Program-made: the position numbers and the translations under genes
Shown: positions 1 through 12,095 of the stretch, piece by piece
How positions within the stretch are numbered: position 1 is the first letter of the stretch
Layout: each line of letters opens with the position of its first letter
Assembly (NCBI GenBank): GCA_964017125.1
Contig: OZ024908.1
Coordinates: forward strand, 77,630,344 to 77,694,343
DNA: 64,000 nucleotides
Reading direction: 5' to 3'
Origin: Flabesymbios commensalis
Taxonomy: Eukaryota > Annelida > Polychaeta > Terebellida > Flabelligeridae
The notes under the pieces: generated by a model
Seen by the model: the letters and a program-made list of their open reading frames with translations, nothing else
Told to the model about the DNA's origin: nothing
Databases searched by the model: none

Positions 1-945
1 TGGACATTTCGACACATAGATCGTGTGTAATAATACATTCACAACTAGTCACACAGTCATTCAGTTACTCCAGTTCATTTAGTTACTCGAGTTTCTCTCA
101 AAATGACTGAGTAGCAGTAGGCGTGGTTTGAAGTAGAGTTACCATAATGACGCTGATAAAGTGTACGATTTCATAAATTATCATGCCAAGTAGGCTATAC
201 AATATACAAATATACAATTACTTTGCCTCGTGTGAACAGCGCTGGGACTGACCCCAGGAACTATGCCTATAACTCGACCAACGGTCGCGCTAAAGTAGCT
301 TTATGATTTTTGACAATTTTGATTATTAAATAATCATTCCATTATTATCCATAACAGTGATTTATTCCAGTTTCCGCAGTGTATTGGGCCACCAATCCCT
401 GACACTATGTATAGTGTATTATACATAGAATCTAGCAAACTTAAAGTATCCATCACTGGGGGCTATTTAAACAAAAATAGGAAATTGAGGTGAACGCAAA
501 GTAAAATACAATAATTAGATATAGTTATATTTAAATAAATGCGGATCCATTTGTACCATGAAAATACATCTCAAAAAAAATATTGAGAGCGATTGTACCA
601 CATTATCCCATGTTGTGATGCTAAAAATTGGCACATAGACATTTTTATGACGCCACCTGGAAAACCACATCCTGGTGGGTGCTGAAAGGGAGGGTGGTGA
701 GCATACGCGCACTGCTACAGCCACGTGACCACACTAATCAGCTAATGATATGTAAATAACGGATCAGATTACCATCGTAGCAACTTTTTTATGGTAATCA
801 ATCACACTCATTAGTTATCATAACTTAATACACTGATATAATGTACACTTAGTTATCCGTTATAGCACAAATCATTACTACACGTATCGGATAAAAAACG
901 ATGTAACCATGAATCCAATTTTTCAGGAAAAATCGTGTTATAAAT
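1..945. other. AT-rich non-coding flank
   Basis: I see no supported gene here. Short open frames exist but are not protein-like. The stretch runs up to the 15-bp direct repeat that marks the SINE insertion at 961. Confidence 0.5.
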
Positions 946-960
946 ATTTCAACATCCCAG

Positions 961-1267
961 GGCGGGGGCCCTAGAGTAGTGGTTAGCACCGCTGCCTTTC
1001 ACGCCAGAGTTCGGGGTTCGGTTCCCGGTCTCGGCGATTTGAAAGAAACAAAAATGTTTCTTCCCCATCCACGTGTGAAAGTTAGTATTGTGGGGAGCCT
1101 CGGTGACCGATAGGTAGCGTGCTCGGCCTCAGACCGCCAGGGCTCGAATTTCGAATCCTGTGTCTGGAGGACAGTGTCATCTCAATCATCTCACCATCCT
1201 CAGGAGGTTCTCCTGGCCCAGTTTAGCCTATATGTGCACAAAGGTGGCCTAAAGCCCGATTCATTTC
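961..1267 (+). mobile_element. Dimeric tRNA-derived SINE, copy 1
   Basis: The 5' part reads like a tRNA gene: an A-box-like GTAGTGGTTAGCACC near 976 and a B-box-like GGTTCGGTTCCCGG near 1016. A second tRNA-like module follows at about 1108-1165, with box-A-like GATAGGTAGCGTGCTCGG and box-B-like TCGAATTTCGAATCC. The tail is unrelated sequence ending in CATTTCATTT. A 15-bp direct repeat, ATTTCAACATCCCAG, lies at 946-960 and again at 1268-1282, which is a perfect target-site duplication. The perfect repeat implies a recent L1-endonuclease-like, LINE-driven insertion. Other copies in the window are at 3751, 44037 and 45032 (all minus). Confidence 0.85.
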
Positions 1268-1368
1268 ATTTCAACATCCCAGTGAGCATGAAATTTAATC
1301 TAGCGCTGATCGGCCTTTGCCTGGTATACGCGGCTAACGGTAATCGTGCAATAAATAGCGGCAATCCT

Positions 1369-1440
1369 TCCCAGCAAACACGAGACGTTGAGCCAATGCT
1401 GTTTTTTTGTTGGACAAACATTAAACAACATTAGATTCAC
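1369..1440. repeat. Partial copy of CAGCAAACACGAG palindromic MITE
   Basis: The segment starts with CCCAGCAAACACGAGACG, the terminal motif of a MITE seen complete at 46233-46341, followed by degenerate internal sequence (CCAATGCTG... AACATTAG). The right terminus is not recognisable, so this is a truncated or decayed copy. Confidence 0.6.
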
Positions 1441-1914
1441 GCTTGGCGCTCAGACAACCTCGCCGGCAAATAGTAATGCACATGACGGCACCCTTTTAGA
1501 ACAACGAATTCAATTTAAATAATAGGGCATATAACACGAATCGTGTAATAGAATAATATAAAATGAATATGACGTGCAAGATTTCATCTCAGAAATGCAA
1601 CTATACATTAGGTAATGCAGCGTGTTTAAATCGTGTAATAAAATATTGTAGCACGAGTTTTTAAATCCGGTAATACGGTATCATGGCGCGAGTGTAGTGT
1701 TTTTTTTTTAAAAATTATCGTGTAACTAGAGCCTGACGGCACTGAAGTAGAGCTTGCATCGACCTTCAGGGTTATTGTTCTACGGTCACAATAATTATTA
1801 AAGCTGCTTAACTGTTTTGCTTATTTTAATCAAAAGATCAAAGTCATAGAAAATAGTGTTTAATTTATTATTTAACTGTTTAAAGTATTAAAACCCAGTG
1901 AGGGTTTCTAAACT
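1441..1914. other. Non-coding stretch
   Basis: AT-rich sequence with scattered repeats of a TCGTGTAATA-like word near 1530-1730. No coding frame or recognisable element. Confidence 0.4.
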
Positions 1915-2750
1915 CTGAACTTTAAAATCTGAAGTCCAAAGTCTGAACTCTTTTAAGTCCGAAGAAATCTGAAGTAGCCTATATTGTCCAAAGTCTGAAA
2001 TTCAAAGATCGAAGGACGAGGTCTGTCCGAAGTATATCCAAAGTCTAAAATCTGAACTCTAAGTATAAAGTTCAAAGTTTGAAGTTCAAATTCTGATGTC
2101 AGAAGCTCGAAGTCTGTCCGAAGTCTTAAATCTGAAGTGTGAAATGCAAAGTCTGAAGTCCAAAATCCAAATCCTGATGTTCGAAGTCTGGCTGAGGTCC
2201 AAAGTCTGAAGTAGGAGTCTGACGTCTGAAGTCTGTCCGAAGTTTGTCTGAAGTCTGTCATAAGTCTGAAAACTGTCCGAAGTCTGTCTGAAGTGGTCTG
2301 CATGATATCGATCACCATTGATCAGCAGTGGTCTGATCCTCATAACATATAATATAATGTATTTTGTGAGCTTATTTGGTTACATATGTATGTTTGTTTT
2401 TGTTGTGTGACAAATAAATTTGAGTCCGAAGTTTGACGTCTGTACGATATCTGACAATGAAGGCTATAAATACGAAGTCCACAATACGAAGTCTGAAAAC
2501 TGATGTCTATAGTCCACAATCGGTAGTCTGATGTACGAAGTCTGACGAAATCTGAAGTTTGATGCCCGAAAACTGTCTGAATTATGTCCAAAGTCTGAAG
2601 TTCAAAGTATGTCCAAAATCCGAGTCTGAAACCAAAGTCTGAAGTCTGTCAGTTGTATGCTGTCTAAGTCTGAAACCGAAGTCCAGAGTCTAACGCCCAA
2701 AATTTGAAGTTGAAAGTCTGAAGTCGAAAGTCTATCTGAAGTCCGTTCAA
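1915..2750. repeat. Degenerate AAGTCTGAAGTC minisatellite (two blocks)
   Basis: Loosely repeated words of 7-11 bp (AGTCTGA, AGTCCGA, AAGTCCAAAG) fill 1915-2340 and 2415-2750, split by about 70 bp of unrelated AT-rich DNA. On the minus strand the repeat gives stop-poor frames rich in QTSD and RLRTSD; these are by-products of the repeat, not genes. Confidence 0.8.
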
Positions 2751-3208
2751 TGTTTTTTGCAATTATTATAACTTTGTCATACAATACCAGTATTATAAAT
2801 TATGTGTTTGTAGATTAATTATAACAATAGCAGGCCAATTGTACCGAAAGCCTGCATATTCCTATAATTATTTTAGGCCTAGTCAAATTTTCACTTCTCC
2901 GTTTTTTAATTGAGGTCTACTATATTACAATCTTATCCGAAGATCATATTATCAAAATATATAAATAGGTGAAATAATATTTCAGAATGAGATTATATAG
3001 ACTAATATTCAATTAACAAACAATATAGAATGCAAACACACGTGTAGGCCTACATGTATCTAATATACAAACGATTAGGCCTACCTTTAATACAATTTTT
3101 ACTATTTATAATTATATTGATCAGAATTTAATTGGACAGCCCCTCCCCTAGTGCAGCAAAATTTCGTCGCCGACACCACCAGGATAACCAGAGCCGCTGG
3201 CTATGTAA

Positions 3209-3320
3209 CCAGCAAACACGATGAAAATTGTTGGAGCTGTTAGTTATGGGCCAACGACGGCGACGCTGGCCTAACATTGAAACAGCATAGGTTGAATGTC
3301 TTGTGTAAGTGTTTGCTTGG
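3209..3320. repeat. CAGCAAACACGAG palindromic MITE, complete but diverged
   Basis: It begins CCAGCAAACACG and ends with the reverse complement form GTGTTTGCTTGG. The centre contains the family's palindromic core (GGCGACGCTGGCC). Length and plan match the clean copy at 46233. Confidence 0.7.
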
Positions 3321-3550
3321 CCCTAGCAAAAAAAGGATATCTTCCATGAACTGCTGGTCGCGCTTTTCACGTAGACAGAGAATAGAGGCAGAATATTATA
3401 AAGACATAATATTATTATAACATGACTGTATCTGCATAGATACAGATCCCGGGATACAGATACATGATGATGTACTACCTTGTGTTTTCTGGGCAGGTAG
3501 GAAGACTGCATCGTATTTCTACAGATCTGTAGAAATATGATGCAGTCCTG

Positions 3551-3684
3551 CCAGCAAACACGAGGCATTCACTCAATACTGTTTCATTGCTGGGACAACT
3601 ACGGCGACGCTGGCCAACATTGAAACAGCATTGGTTGAATGCCTCGGTTGACAGCATTGGTTGTGTAGCCTTGTGTTTGCTGGG
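3551..3684. repeat. CAGCAAACACGAG palindromic MITE, complete
   Basis: Inverted termini CCAGCAAACACGAG and CTTGTGTTTGCTGGG flank a core of GGCGACGCTGGCC and AACATTGAAACAGCATTGG. It carries about 25 extra bases from an internal duplication (CAGCATTGGTTG occurs twice). Confidence 0.75.
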
Positions 3685-3750
3685 CGGTGTCACTGTGTAG
3701 AGGCCTAATGCACGTGCCGTGCATACAAGCACTCTGCTTGTTGGTCTACA

Positions 3751-4055
3751 AAATGAAATGAATCGGGCTTTAGGCCACCTTTGTGCACATATAGGCTAAA
3801 CTGGGCCAGGAGAACCTTCTCAGGATTATGAGATGATTGAGATGACACTGTCCTCCAGACACAGGATTCAAAATTCGAGCCCTGGCGGTCTGAGGCCGAG
3901 CACGCTACCTCTCGGTCACGGAGGCTCCCCACAGTACTGACTTTCACACGTGGATGGGGAAGAAACATTTTTTGTTTCTTTCTAACCGCCGACAGCGGGA
4001 ACCGAACCCCGAACTCTGGCGTGAAAGGCAGCCACCACCCTAGGGCCCCCGCCCT
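3751..4055 (-). mobile_element. Dimeric tRNA-derived SINE, copy 2
   Basis: Reverse-complement copy of the SINE at 961, from the AAATGAAATGAATCGGG tail at 3751 to the CCCGCCC head at about 4055. A direct repeat TTGGTCTACA lies at 3741-3750 and 4062-4071, which fits a target-site duplication. The first tRNA-like module lacks about 11 bp in the box-A region relative to copies 1 and 3, so this copy probably lost promoter function. Confidence 0.8.
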
Positions 4056-4309
4056 GTTGAATTGGTCTACAGCTAATCTCGCGCAGCGGGGTCACGCGTG
4101 ACGTCACCGAACTGACCTAATTAATCAACTGGACAGAGGCAGGGGACAGAGGAGGACTTGTTCACCCAGTGAACTATATATGTCTATATATGATTATGTC
4201 AATAAATTTTATAAAATATCTAGTGTAATAGATACAGCAGGTTCTGGCTCATAGATGTTTATAATTATATTTCGAGCTCGAGCTGGTATTATTTTATAAC
4301 CCGCTGCTT

Positions 4310-4490
4310 CAGTGCTGCGCCAATGTCTCAAGCGTTGGTCCAGCATTGAAGCAGCGTTGAACCAGCAGTGACCTTCATTTTTTCACGTTTGAATACTGAT
4401 CTATTGTTAAACTCAGGCGAACACCAGACTTTGCGCCGGTGCTGGTTGAGAGACGGGCCGACATCGTAGACGTTGGTCCGTCGCTTTGCT
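4310..4490. repeat. Decayed MITE pieces
   Basis: Two fragments resembling the core of the CAGCAAACACGAG family (for example GTTGGTCCAGCATTGAAGCAG near 4344 and GTGCTGGTTGAGAGACGGGCC near 4439) lie close together. Terminal motifs are mostly lost. Confidence 0.45.
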
Positions 4491-4599
4491 AGGACCGGGT
4501 CCATGCAGGTGTATTCGCTGGAGCATCACCATTTTAGGGCCTACATTGATATGACTACATTATCACACCTCGTTTGTACATCTCATTTTTATGCAAACT

Positions 4600-4718
4600 T
4601 GTCATATAAACTGACGAATAAGCCTCAAGGGCTAGGTACTGAAATTAAACTGATTAAATTATTGTTTTTGCTGTATTTTGTACTCGTCAGTATAATAAAC
4701 GAATTGAATTGAATTGAA
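4600..4718 (+). mobile_element. 3' end of a LINE/SINE with AATTG tail
   Basis: Sequence ending in TAATAAACGAATTGAATTGAATTGAA looks like a non-LTR 3' terminus: an AATAAA-like signal followed by a short AATTG repeat tail, as seen in CR1-like and SINE 3' ends. No coding part remains. Confidence 0.5.
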
Positions 4719-5380
4719 TATATATATGTAGTTCACTTGGTTGACCTGTACGCTGTTTACTGGGCCACGCGTAATCTCTAAAGGCTGACATGATATCACA
4801 GAAAGACAGATATTTAACTGTGTTTATCTGAGCATCTAAATACAGGGGTAGAATTAAACGTTGATGGCATGCCAATCCACAGGACTGGCAAGTCAAGGAA
4901 ACTGCCATTCCTGAGTAAAAAAATGTCATTCCTAGAAATGGCCTTTGTCCTAGGATGGCCTTAAATTTCCAGTTCATCGGAATGGCTAATGACAAATTTT
5001 ACCATTCCTGCACATATTTTGGCAGTACCGGACTGGAGGAATGGCCTTCTTTTGTACCCTGAAATAGAAATCACAACTCACAATTGTATCGCTGTTAGAG
5101 CTTTAACTGTCAAGCAGCGTTTTTGTTTATATTGGCAAGGTGTTATGTTCGCGACAATACTGTAGAGCACATCATGTTTCCTGGCGCGTAGTAGACTTTT
5201 CAAAACTAGGCCTACATGGCGACAAGATGATTAGAGATTAGATGATTATAAACATCTCCAGTCCCATATAAAAGGCATTAATAATTCTTATATACCGGTA
5301 TAACTTCTTATAATCAATGACTTTTCGACGTGATTAATCAATCCCGCCGATCTTTCACAAATAATACAGTTACCACCACA
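4719..5380. other. Non-coding stretch with GGAATGGC-type short repeats
   Basis: Between about 4860 and 5050 the words CCATTCCT, GGAATGGC and AATGGCC recur on both strands, suggesting a small decayed inverted-repeat element. No gene is visible. Confidence 0.35.
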
Positions 5381-6730
5381 ATATAACCTCTTTTGAGCGG
5401 CCACCACTACTGCAAGTCGAAAGTGGCCATTCAAGACAGGTGGCCGCTCATAGGAGGCCGCGTTTTTTGCAAAAAAAAAAGGTTTAGAAATTTGACAAAA
5501 GTGGCCGGATAAGGCATCAAAAGTGTCAATTTTTATACCACAGGCATGTTAAATTGTACTCAGATTGATCAGCTGGCAATGCTGTATTTAAATTTAAATA
5601 CTGGTAGGTGGCATGAAACAGATGCGGCCCGCCATAAAGTATAACAGTATGCTCAAACTAAGAAACATACCTACATGATAAACACGACACATTTAACCAA
5701 CGCTGATTTTATGTTGGACCAAAATCTTTTCCTCTCTGTGTCCTCTTAACCGAGTCCTAATAAATTAATGAAGGAATTATTTTTTATATTCAATTATATT
5801 AATAAAAGAGATTGTAAATGCTATGAATATGAATTTAGTACTTTGACCAGTTCATGCGAGTTGCTAATCACCACCCGTAATAATGGTTCTTTATCAATAA
5901 TAGATGGGCCTTATAGTTTGACGCTGGTAAAGGGTGTTTGTTGGTGACACACACAACTTGACTGTTTAGCGCCAAGAAGCGAAGAAAATATAAATAAAAC
6001 ACAATAGCCGTCTTGGTTGAACCTCCTATGTTGAACGTCTGATTCTGGAAGTGCTGTCACTGATGTCCGTGATTCACGCTGAACATTGTATATTATATTG
6101 GTCGACATAGAGTGGCCGCTGGTAGCGGCCGATATTGTTTCGTTCAGAAATTTGAAAAAAAAAATAATTACGCTAGCACTTAAACTGTTTTGCCGTGATG
6201 TCTGGCATTCACACTGACGATTTTATTATATTGACCGACATATAGTCTAAGCGTTTTGACTGACATGTACCATAACCAAGTACTGTATTATTATTATTAT
6301 AGTGGCCGCCGATAGGCCGGTAATTAAAATTCAAAAGTTGACTTGTTGATCGATATAGTGGCCGGTTATATGATGTTCAGAAGTTTATAAGCCTATTATT
6401 TGCCGTAGCCGTTTAACAACTTGTACAAAATAGATTCACGCTGCCGCTGATGATATAATATATCAACCTACATATATATGCATATTAACCGGTAATTGGA
6501 GGTCAAATGTTGACTTGGTCCTGGAAAATCACTGGCCGTGTCCTATATCACAACTGTGAACAACCTATGCAAAAAAGACGCCAGCACTTATTATTTTTTT
6601 CGCCGCAATGCCTGTCATTCATGCGGACGATTTTATTATATTGGCCGACATAAAGTGGCCGGTAATTGGAGGGTAAAAATTGACTTGTTGCTAAAAAATT
6701 AATGGCCGTGGCACAACTACTTTTTAACAA
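5381..6730. repeat. Degenerate repeats built on GTGGCCGG/GGCCGCT words
   Basis: The sequence repeats blocks such as GACGATTTTATTATATTGRCC (near 6217 and 6626), GTGGCCGGTAATTGGAGG (about 6490 and 6655) and GAGCGGCCACC/GGTGGCCGCTC (5395 and 5441). The latter pair is an inverted repeat. The pattern suggests diverged tandem units of about 200-400 bp or overlapping MITEs. Confidence 0.5.
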
Positions 6731-7635
6731 AATGTCTAGCTATTTTAATCCATTACAGTCCGAGTATATATGATTAAAAAAGCCCATATCAATTCATTAA
6801 AAAACACATATCAACTGTAAGTACTAATATACTTACACCCTTATATAAGCATTCATAATTAAAGAAAAAACTGTATGCCCTATAAGTACAATACAAGCAA
6901 CTTAGAACAATGGAATAAATATTTAAGTAACGGAAATAAATGAAGGTCACGAATCACATTCTTATGACAAATTTTACAAACTTTTCTATCTATCATATTT
7001 ACTTTTACGTTCATGTAGTCAGATTTAACAATAAATAATTAATGACTATAATATTGCAGAATGTTGCCCCTTCACTAATGTGGTATGTGCGATGGTCTCA
7101 TGCTAATGCGTGGCAGTACGGCTATCACCAGTTGTAAGCTGGGAGGGGAGGGGGGGTCTAACGTTTCAGCGATACTCTGCTAAAATAGTTTCCTATATCT
7201 TCCGCAAAGTAAGTTATCGTTCACAAATCGTCGCATATGCGTAAAACAGAATAAATTGATTATAATTGTGAAATAAAACTACAAACATATGCAATTTCCG
7301 TGAAGTTACGCTAATTTTTACATGGTCGCGATGAAGGTACAAACCAAACCCGACCAAATATACAGAAAAGTCAGTCTATGAACCAGGCTATTGATATGGT
7401 CGGTGGTATTACTGACAATTGTCTCTTTTTGCAATCAAATCTTAATTGAAGATAACGATTAATATCCATTCAATATATAAACGATGATTTTGAATAACAC
7501 AAATCTTTTTTTTTTAGTTATTTTATCCTTGGAAAGTTGAGATACTTTAGCGCGACCGCTAAACGGTCTCACCAAAGTCATTTTACCATATATCATGTCT
7601 ATACCGAGACCGCTGGTCTCGCTAAAGGCGACTTT
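6731..7635. other. AT-rich non-coding stretch
   Basis: I see no gene or clear mobile element. A pair of short inverted words (GGTCTCACC / GAGACCG) lies near 7566-7620, just before the TA microsatellite. Confidence 0.4.
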
Positions 7636-7641
7636 ATAAGA

Positions 7642-7712
<71 letters not shown>

Positions 7713-7737
7713 TATATATATATATATACATATATAT
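7636..7737. repeat. (TA)n(GA)n(TA)n microsatellite
   Basis: About 60 bp of pure TA dinucleotides, then a short AG run, then more TA. The long YIYIYI frames on both strands here are produced by the microsatellite. Confidence 0.97.
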
Positions 7738-7912
7738 ATTGCCAAAATATTGGCAATGCAAACAGTGTGCAAATAGTACCATTGCTAAATCGCCTTCATA
7801 TACGAATACGTAGCTATCTATGAATACCACATAAAATATACATTCAAAGCCCACGGGGATACACATGCCTCTGGTGTGTTTCTGCCTTGCTCTGGTATTC
7901 ATACTTATAAAA

Positions 7913-8035
7913 ACACAAATGTTTATTCCCCGTCACTCGTAAAGATTTCGTATTATGGAGAGACTGTAACCGATATGTCTCACCATTCTCAGGAGGCTCA
8001 TTTTATCTTGTATGCACACAATTTCGAGTAAACAA
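7913..8035 (+). mobile_element. Diverged, internally deleted SINE fragment
   Basis: Words in the same order as the SINE at 961: AAATGTTTATTCCCCGTC, TATTATGGAGAG, CTCACCATTCTCAGGAGG and TGTATGCACACAA. Both tRNA-like modules are gone or unrecognisable. This is an old relic. Confidence 0.5.
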
Positions 8036-9429
8036 TTCAATTTAATCAACTGGCGGTAATAGAGTTTATGCCATGTTTCTACAGCTATTATCAGCAGATA
8101 GGGTAATTAATACCATTGAGATGGATGTGATTTGCTGCTGCTTATTTGCTTGTAATTACACTACATCCTGTTCATTAGCATGATTAAGGACAATGCACTT
8201 TTCTTGTGACATTTCCATGATTACAAAGACGAATTATCACGTATATATTATTGTGATAATTAACCGTAATTAATATTAATACTATTATCATACTATAATC
8301 TACAGCCCATCAATTAAGACGTTATTTTGTTTACATTACCTCATCTGATAAAGTTGATACCGTAGCGTCCTGATGATTTTGGGGCTAGAAATAAATAAAA
8401 ATACCCCTGTATTAAAAGAGTTTATCATGTCCTTCATTAGTTTGTTTCCCATTTTACAGCATAATGCAAAATGATCATGATAATAACACAAACAAGAACA
8501 TGATCGTTTAATAATGCTCATCACTCCTTATGATACAGCCTAGAGACAAACACAAATTAATGTGCCACCTTTAATAACAGGTGATGATTAAGATACAAAA
8601 AAGTAAGGGATCACGAAGTTTTTTCACTAAGGTAGGTTTTTCAATATAAATAACAACTTTCATATTGATAACATCCTTGTGTCCCAAGTGCTTCGATCTG
8701 CAGGGATTCAGTAGCGTTTTAGGTGTGTGGATGTTCCATTTGACTAATTCTGCGAGCGATGCAATTGTATGCATGCACTGGGTTTAAGAAAAATCTTGTC
8801 TTGTATCATTTGTTATCTCAATATCGAGCAGACACAAATGATTGCTTAAAGTATACTACATCAGGATGCATTGATATTCTAGCTGTACTATTGATTGGTT
8901 GATCTCATATTCAATACAACGTGAAATATCAGTTAACTATTACGTTATTAATTTAATTTTAGAGTCCATATCTTGAAACACACAAAATGATCTATTAAAC
9001 TGCATATATATCCAAGTATGCTACATATACTTATAAACTGTGATAATATATCGAAGCCTGGCATGACATTGGATACATTTTGATATGTCAAGTTATTAAA
9101 GCTGTCTAATTGTTGTGGTACCAGATTTGTTTTTAATCAATTGGTCATCATATTGTATATTAACAGCACACGCGGTGATATATCTACATTGTAAAATCTA
9201 AATTTCTGCAGTTGCTTATAATTGCTTTATATTATATCTATATCACCAGTAAGCATATCGATCACCAGTAAGCATTTCATCGATGAACGAAAAGCATAAG
9301 TCAGGCTTTCCCATTCTACAGATTGCTCAGTTTTCAACGATGATTAAAAACAAATATTTGTTTTGTTATATTTTTATTTTTGTTACTTCTAACGATTTTT
9401 GCAAATATATTTTACAATTACGGTACAAT
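8036..9429. other. AT-rich non-coding stretch
   Basis: No supportable gene. Short stop-free frames on the minus strand near 8336-8774 have no protein-like composition or splice context. Confidence 0.4.
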
Positions 9430-11500
9430 TGGGAATTCACAATTGAGAATGGACGGCAATTTTCTAAACGTAATAAAAAACATGTTCTCTAAAGCGGAGT
9501 GCCGTGTAAAGTGAAACTCGCGTATCAGTTACATATTAAAAAGCGAATTTGGGGTTCTACAAGGCGGTATGCTCAGTCTGAAACTATCCACGGAATTTTT
9601 ACAAGACATATCCGGATCATTTGCCGAAGATCAAGGTAACCCTGTGGACACGTTACTAATGATATATCTGTTATTTGCAGATGACCTTGTCCTTTTATCA
9701 TAATCTGCTGAGGGATTACAAAAAACAGCTAATTGTCCTGTGTTCATATGCTTCCCTATGGCATATCATTGTAAGCATTCCTAAAACAAAGGTTATAATA
9801 TTTAATGAGCGTTACACAATAGTATGTGGAAGCTTCCACTTACTGGGTGTGGTGTATAGCACCAAGTCTGCTAATAACGTGTTAATTTTTTTTTTTATCA
9901 TGCTTTCCAAGCTGGAAAAGCAAATGTTTCTCTACGTAAACAGTCCCGTCCTGTGGTCGGTAAATTGTCACCAACTATTGCGTTCAAGGTATTTGATTGT
10001 CAAATATTGCCCATACTAGAATATGAAAGTGATATATGGCATACAAGCGATGATGTTATCAATATTGATAAATCATCTAAAATGTATTAGATCTACACTT
10101 GGAGTTAGATAGCAAACATCTACAACTGCAATATATGGGGACACGGCACGATTTCCACTGATCATCCGATAACACATACAAGCTGTAAAATATTGGTGTA
10201 GATTTCTAAAACTCAGAGCCATCCAGACAAAAATGACTACAATATGCATTGGCATTGGCTTCCCGAATTAGTGTTCACGTATTCGCTCAGTCCTCGAACG
10301 AACCGCGTTTGATCAAATTTGAATCGCAGAATATTGGGGATACAAATAAATTCATGCTTTTATTTAAATAATCAAATATAGCTAGAATATTCACACAGCA
10401 GTAGAGAAAAGATATTGAGAGTTAGAGTAAGCTGCGCACATATGCATTAGTAAAAAAATAGTCTGTGTTGAACCATATATCTTACACATAAGGGGGAATC
10501 ACCTCATAGCAGCAATGGCGAGATATCAAATGAGCTCACATGATCTAAATATAGAACAAGGACGATACAATAATCCAGTAACTCCGATAAACCAACAAAT
10601 ATGCACAAGGTGTGAATCATACGAAATTGACGACGAAATACATCTTCTTCTCGAATGTAATGCTATGAACGATGAACGCAAAATCTTGCTTAATTCTGTA
10701 GCCGCAATTATCAATATATGCAACCGACAAATGATTATGTTTCTACGAATTATGACATCTAGAGACATAACAGTGGTGAAGTCACTGGCAAAATTTATTT
10801 ACGATTGTTATAAGTAAATTAAGGGTTAAAAATACTGAGTATATATTATCTGCAGGTACACGTATCATACTAGTTCCTATGTTTTCGTCGATACTGTATG
10901 TGTTGGTAGTCGTAGGAACCACCTTAATATATTAGTATGGCGTGTGTTTGGTCATGCGACGGTTTCACGAGCTGACGCTGGCTCATGCACTTTAAAACTA
11001 AGGGTGTTAATTGTATTATAGCGATGTGTGTAAAGAAGATCTATGTATATTTTAAAAATCTAACAAATACGTTATGGTATGTATGTATGTAATGTCCTGT
11101 GTGAATGGCACAAATAACTATTATCTGTCATTATTACTGTTATCACGTTGTTAAGTTTGCATCACTAGTCAATATCCAGGAATCTCCGAGCTCATAATGA
11201 CTGTGCTTGCATGGTCACATGGCTCGGAGCTACCTGTTTCGCGGAATGCCATATTGATTGTACTTGCATGATATAATGGTTTTTTTTTTTTTAAATACCA
11301 TATAATTTTCAACATTGTCCTAATACATATGCCTACTTCAGCTACTGTAGCATAATTATGCACTTGTATATATTTTACGTTTCTACGCTTTCCGGAGTGT
11401 CTTTTTTTGTTACTATGTAATTACCATGTTATACATAATAGTTATTTTATCTCTGTTTTTGGTGCGTGAAACAATATGATAGATCCCTATGTTATCTTGG
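9430..11500 (+). mobile_element. Decayed LINE, same family as the element at 17232-20945
   Basis: In pieces, the translation follows the reverse transcriptase of the 17-21 kb LINE: the GNFLNVIKSMFSK-type segment (about 9450), GVLQGG (9555), the FADDLVL box (9675), and the C-terminal cysteine/histidine knuckle CTRCES...HLLLEC at about 10600-10660 in the open frame 10515-10817. Several shifts and stops separate these pieces, so it is dead. The 3' UTR also matches: the stretch CTACGCTTTCCGGAGTG...TTTTTGGTGCGTGAAAC at 11388-11470 has its counterpart at about 17480-17565 in reverse. The 5' half of the element is absent. Confidence 0.8.
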
Positions 11501-11619
11501 CAATGCCTTTTAATTTTAGTTTAAGTAGTAATTTGTCATTTGTAGCCTATTATCGAAATGATTTTATTTATGTATTTCATACCATGTTACATGGTATGAC
11601 ATACCTAAATAAAATCATG

Positions 11620-12095
11620 TTAAAATCATGTCAGGCAACTACTAAGGAGATTAGACAGTTGTTACGAAAATCACCAGTAAAATCATGTGAACTGGACTTC
11701 ATGCCTACATATCTACTGAGAAAATGGTGGATGTCGTAGTACCAATTATGATCAAAATCATTATGTCTCTGGAATCTGGCACTGTTCCGGCTGACCTTAA
11801 AATAGCACATCTAAGTACACTTTTAAAATAAACCAATCTGGATGTCGAATGTTTCAAGAAATACAGAGCAATCTCAGACCTACCTTTTCTTTCCAAGCAA
11901 GTTGAACGTGTGGTAGCGTCACGCCTTTCTAAACATACAGCTCAATGCAATCTCTCTGAGCCATTTCAGTCAGCGTATAAGGCTAATCACAGCTGCGAGA
12001 CTGCCTTACTGAAAGTTGAGAATTACTTTTTACGTGAAATGGATAATCGGAAAGTAGGAGTTCTTTTTGGTCAAGACCTATGCTTGCGCAAACAA
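11620..12095 (+). mobile_element. CR1-like LINE reverse transcriptase fragment
   Basis: Translation in shifting frames gives landmarks of CR1/L2-type reverse transcriptase: KSCELDFMPTYLL (about 11681), SGTVPADLK, a FKKYRAISDLPFLSKQVERV stretch at about 11850-11913, and EPFQSAYKANHSCETALLKV at 11958-12017. At least one frame change and a stop interrupt it, and the RT core with the DD motif is missing. It abuts the 3' end of the LINE copy at 9430-11500. Confidence 0.75.

Noticed and set aside
961-1170. tRNA genes
   Set aside because: The box A and box B matches lie in repeated SINE heads and do not fold as complete tRNAs by eye; no free-standing tRNA found.
1174-1434. 86-codon plus-strand frame beginning in the SINE
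   Set aside because: It starts inside the SINE tail and continues into a MITE fragment; no independent coding support.
7459-7902. 147-codon minus-strand frame with YIYIYI
   Set aside because: Frame passes through the TA microsatellite and has no protein-like flanks.
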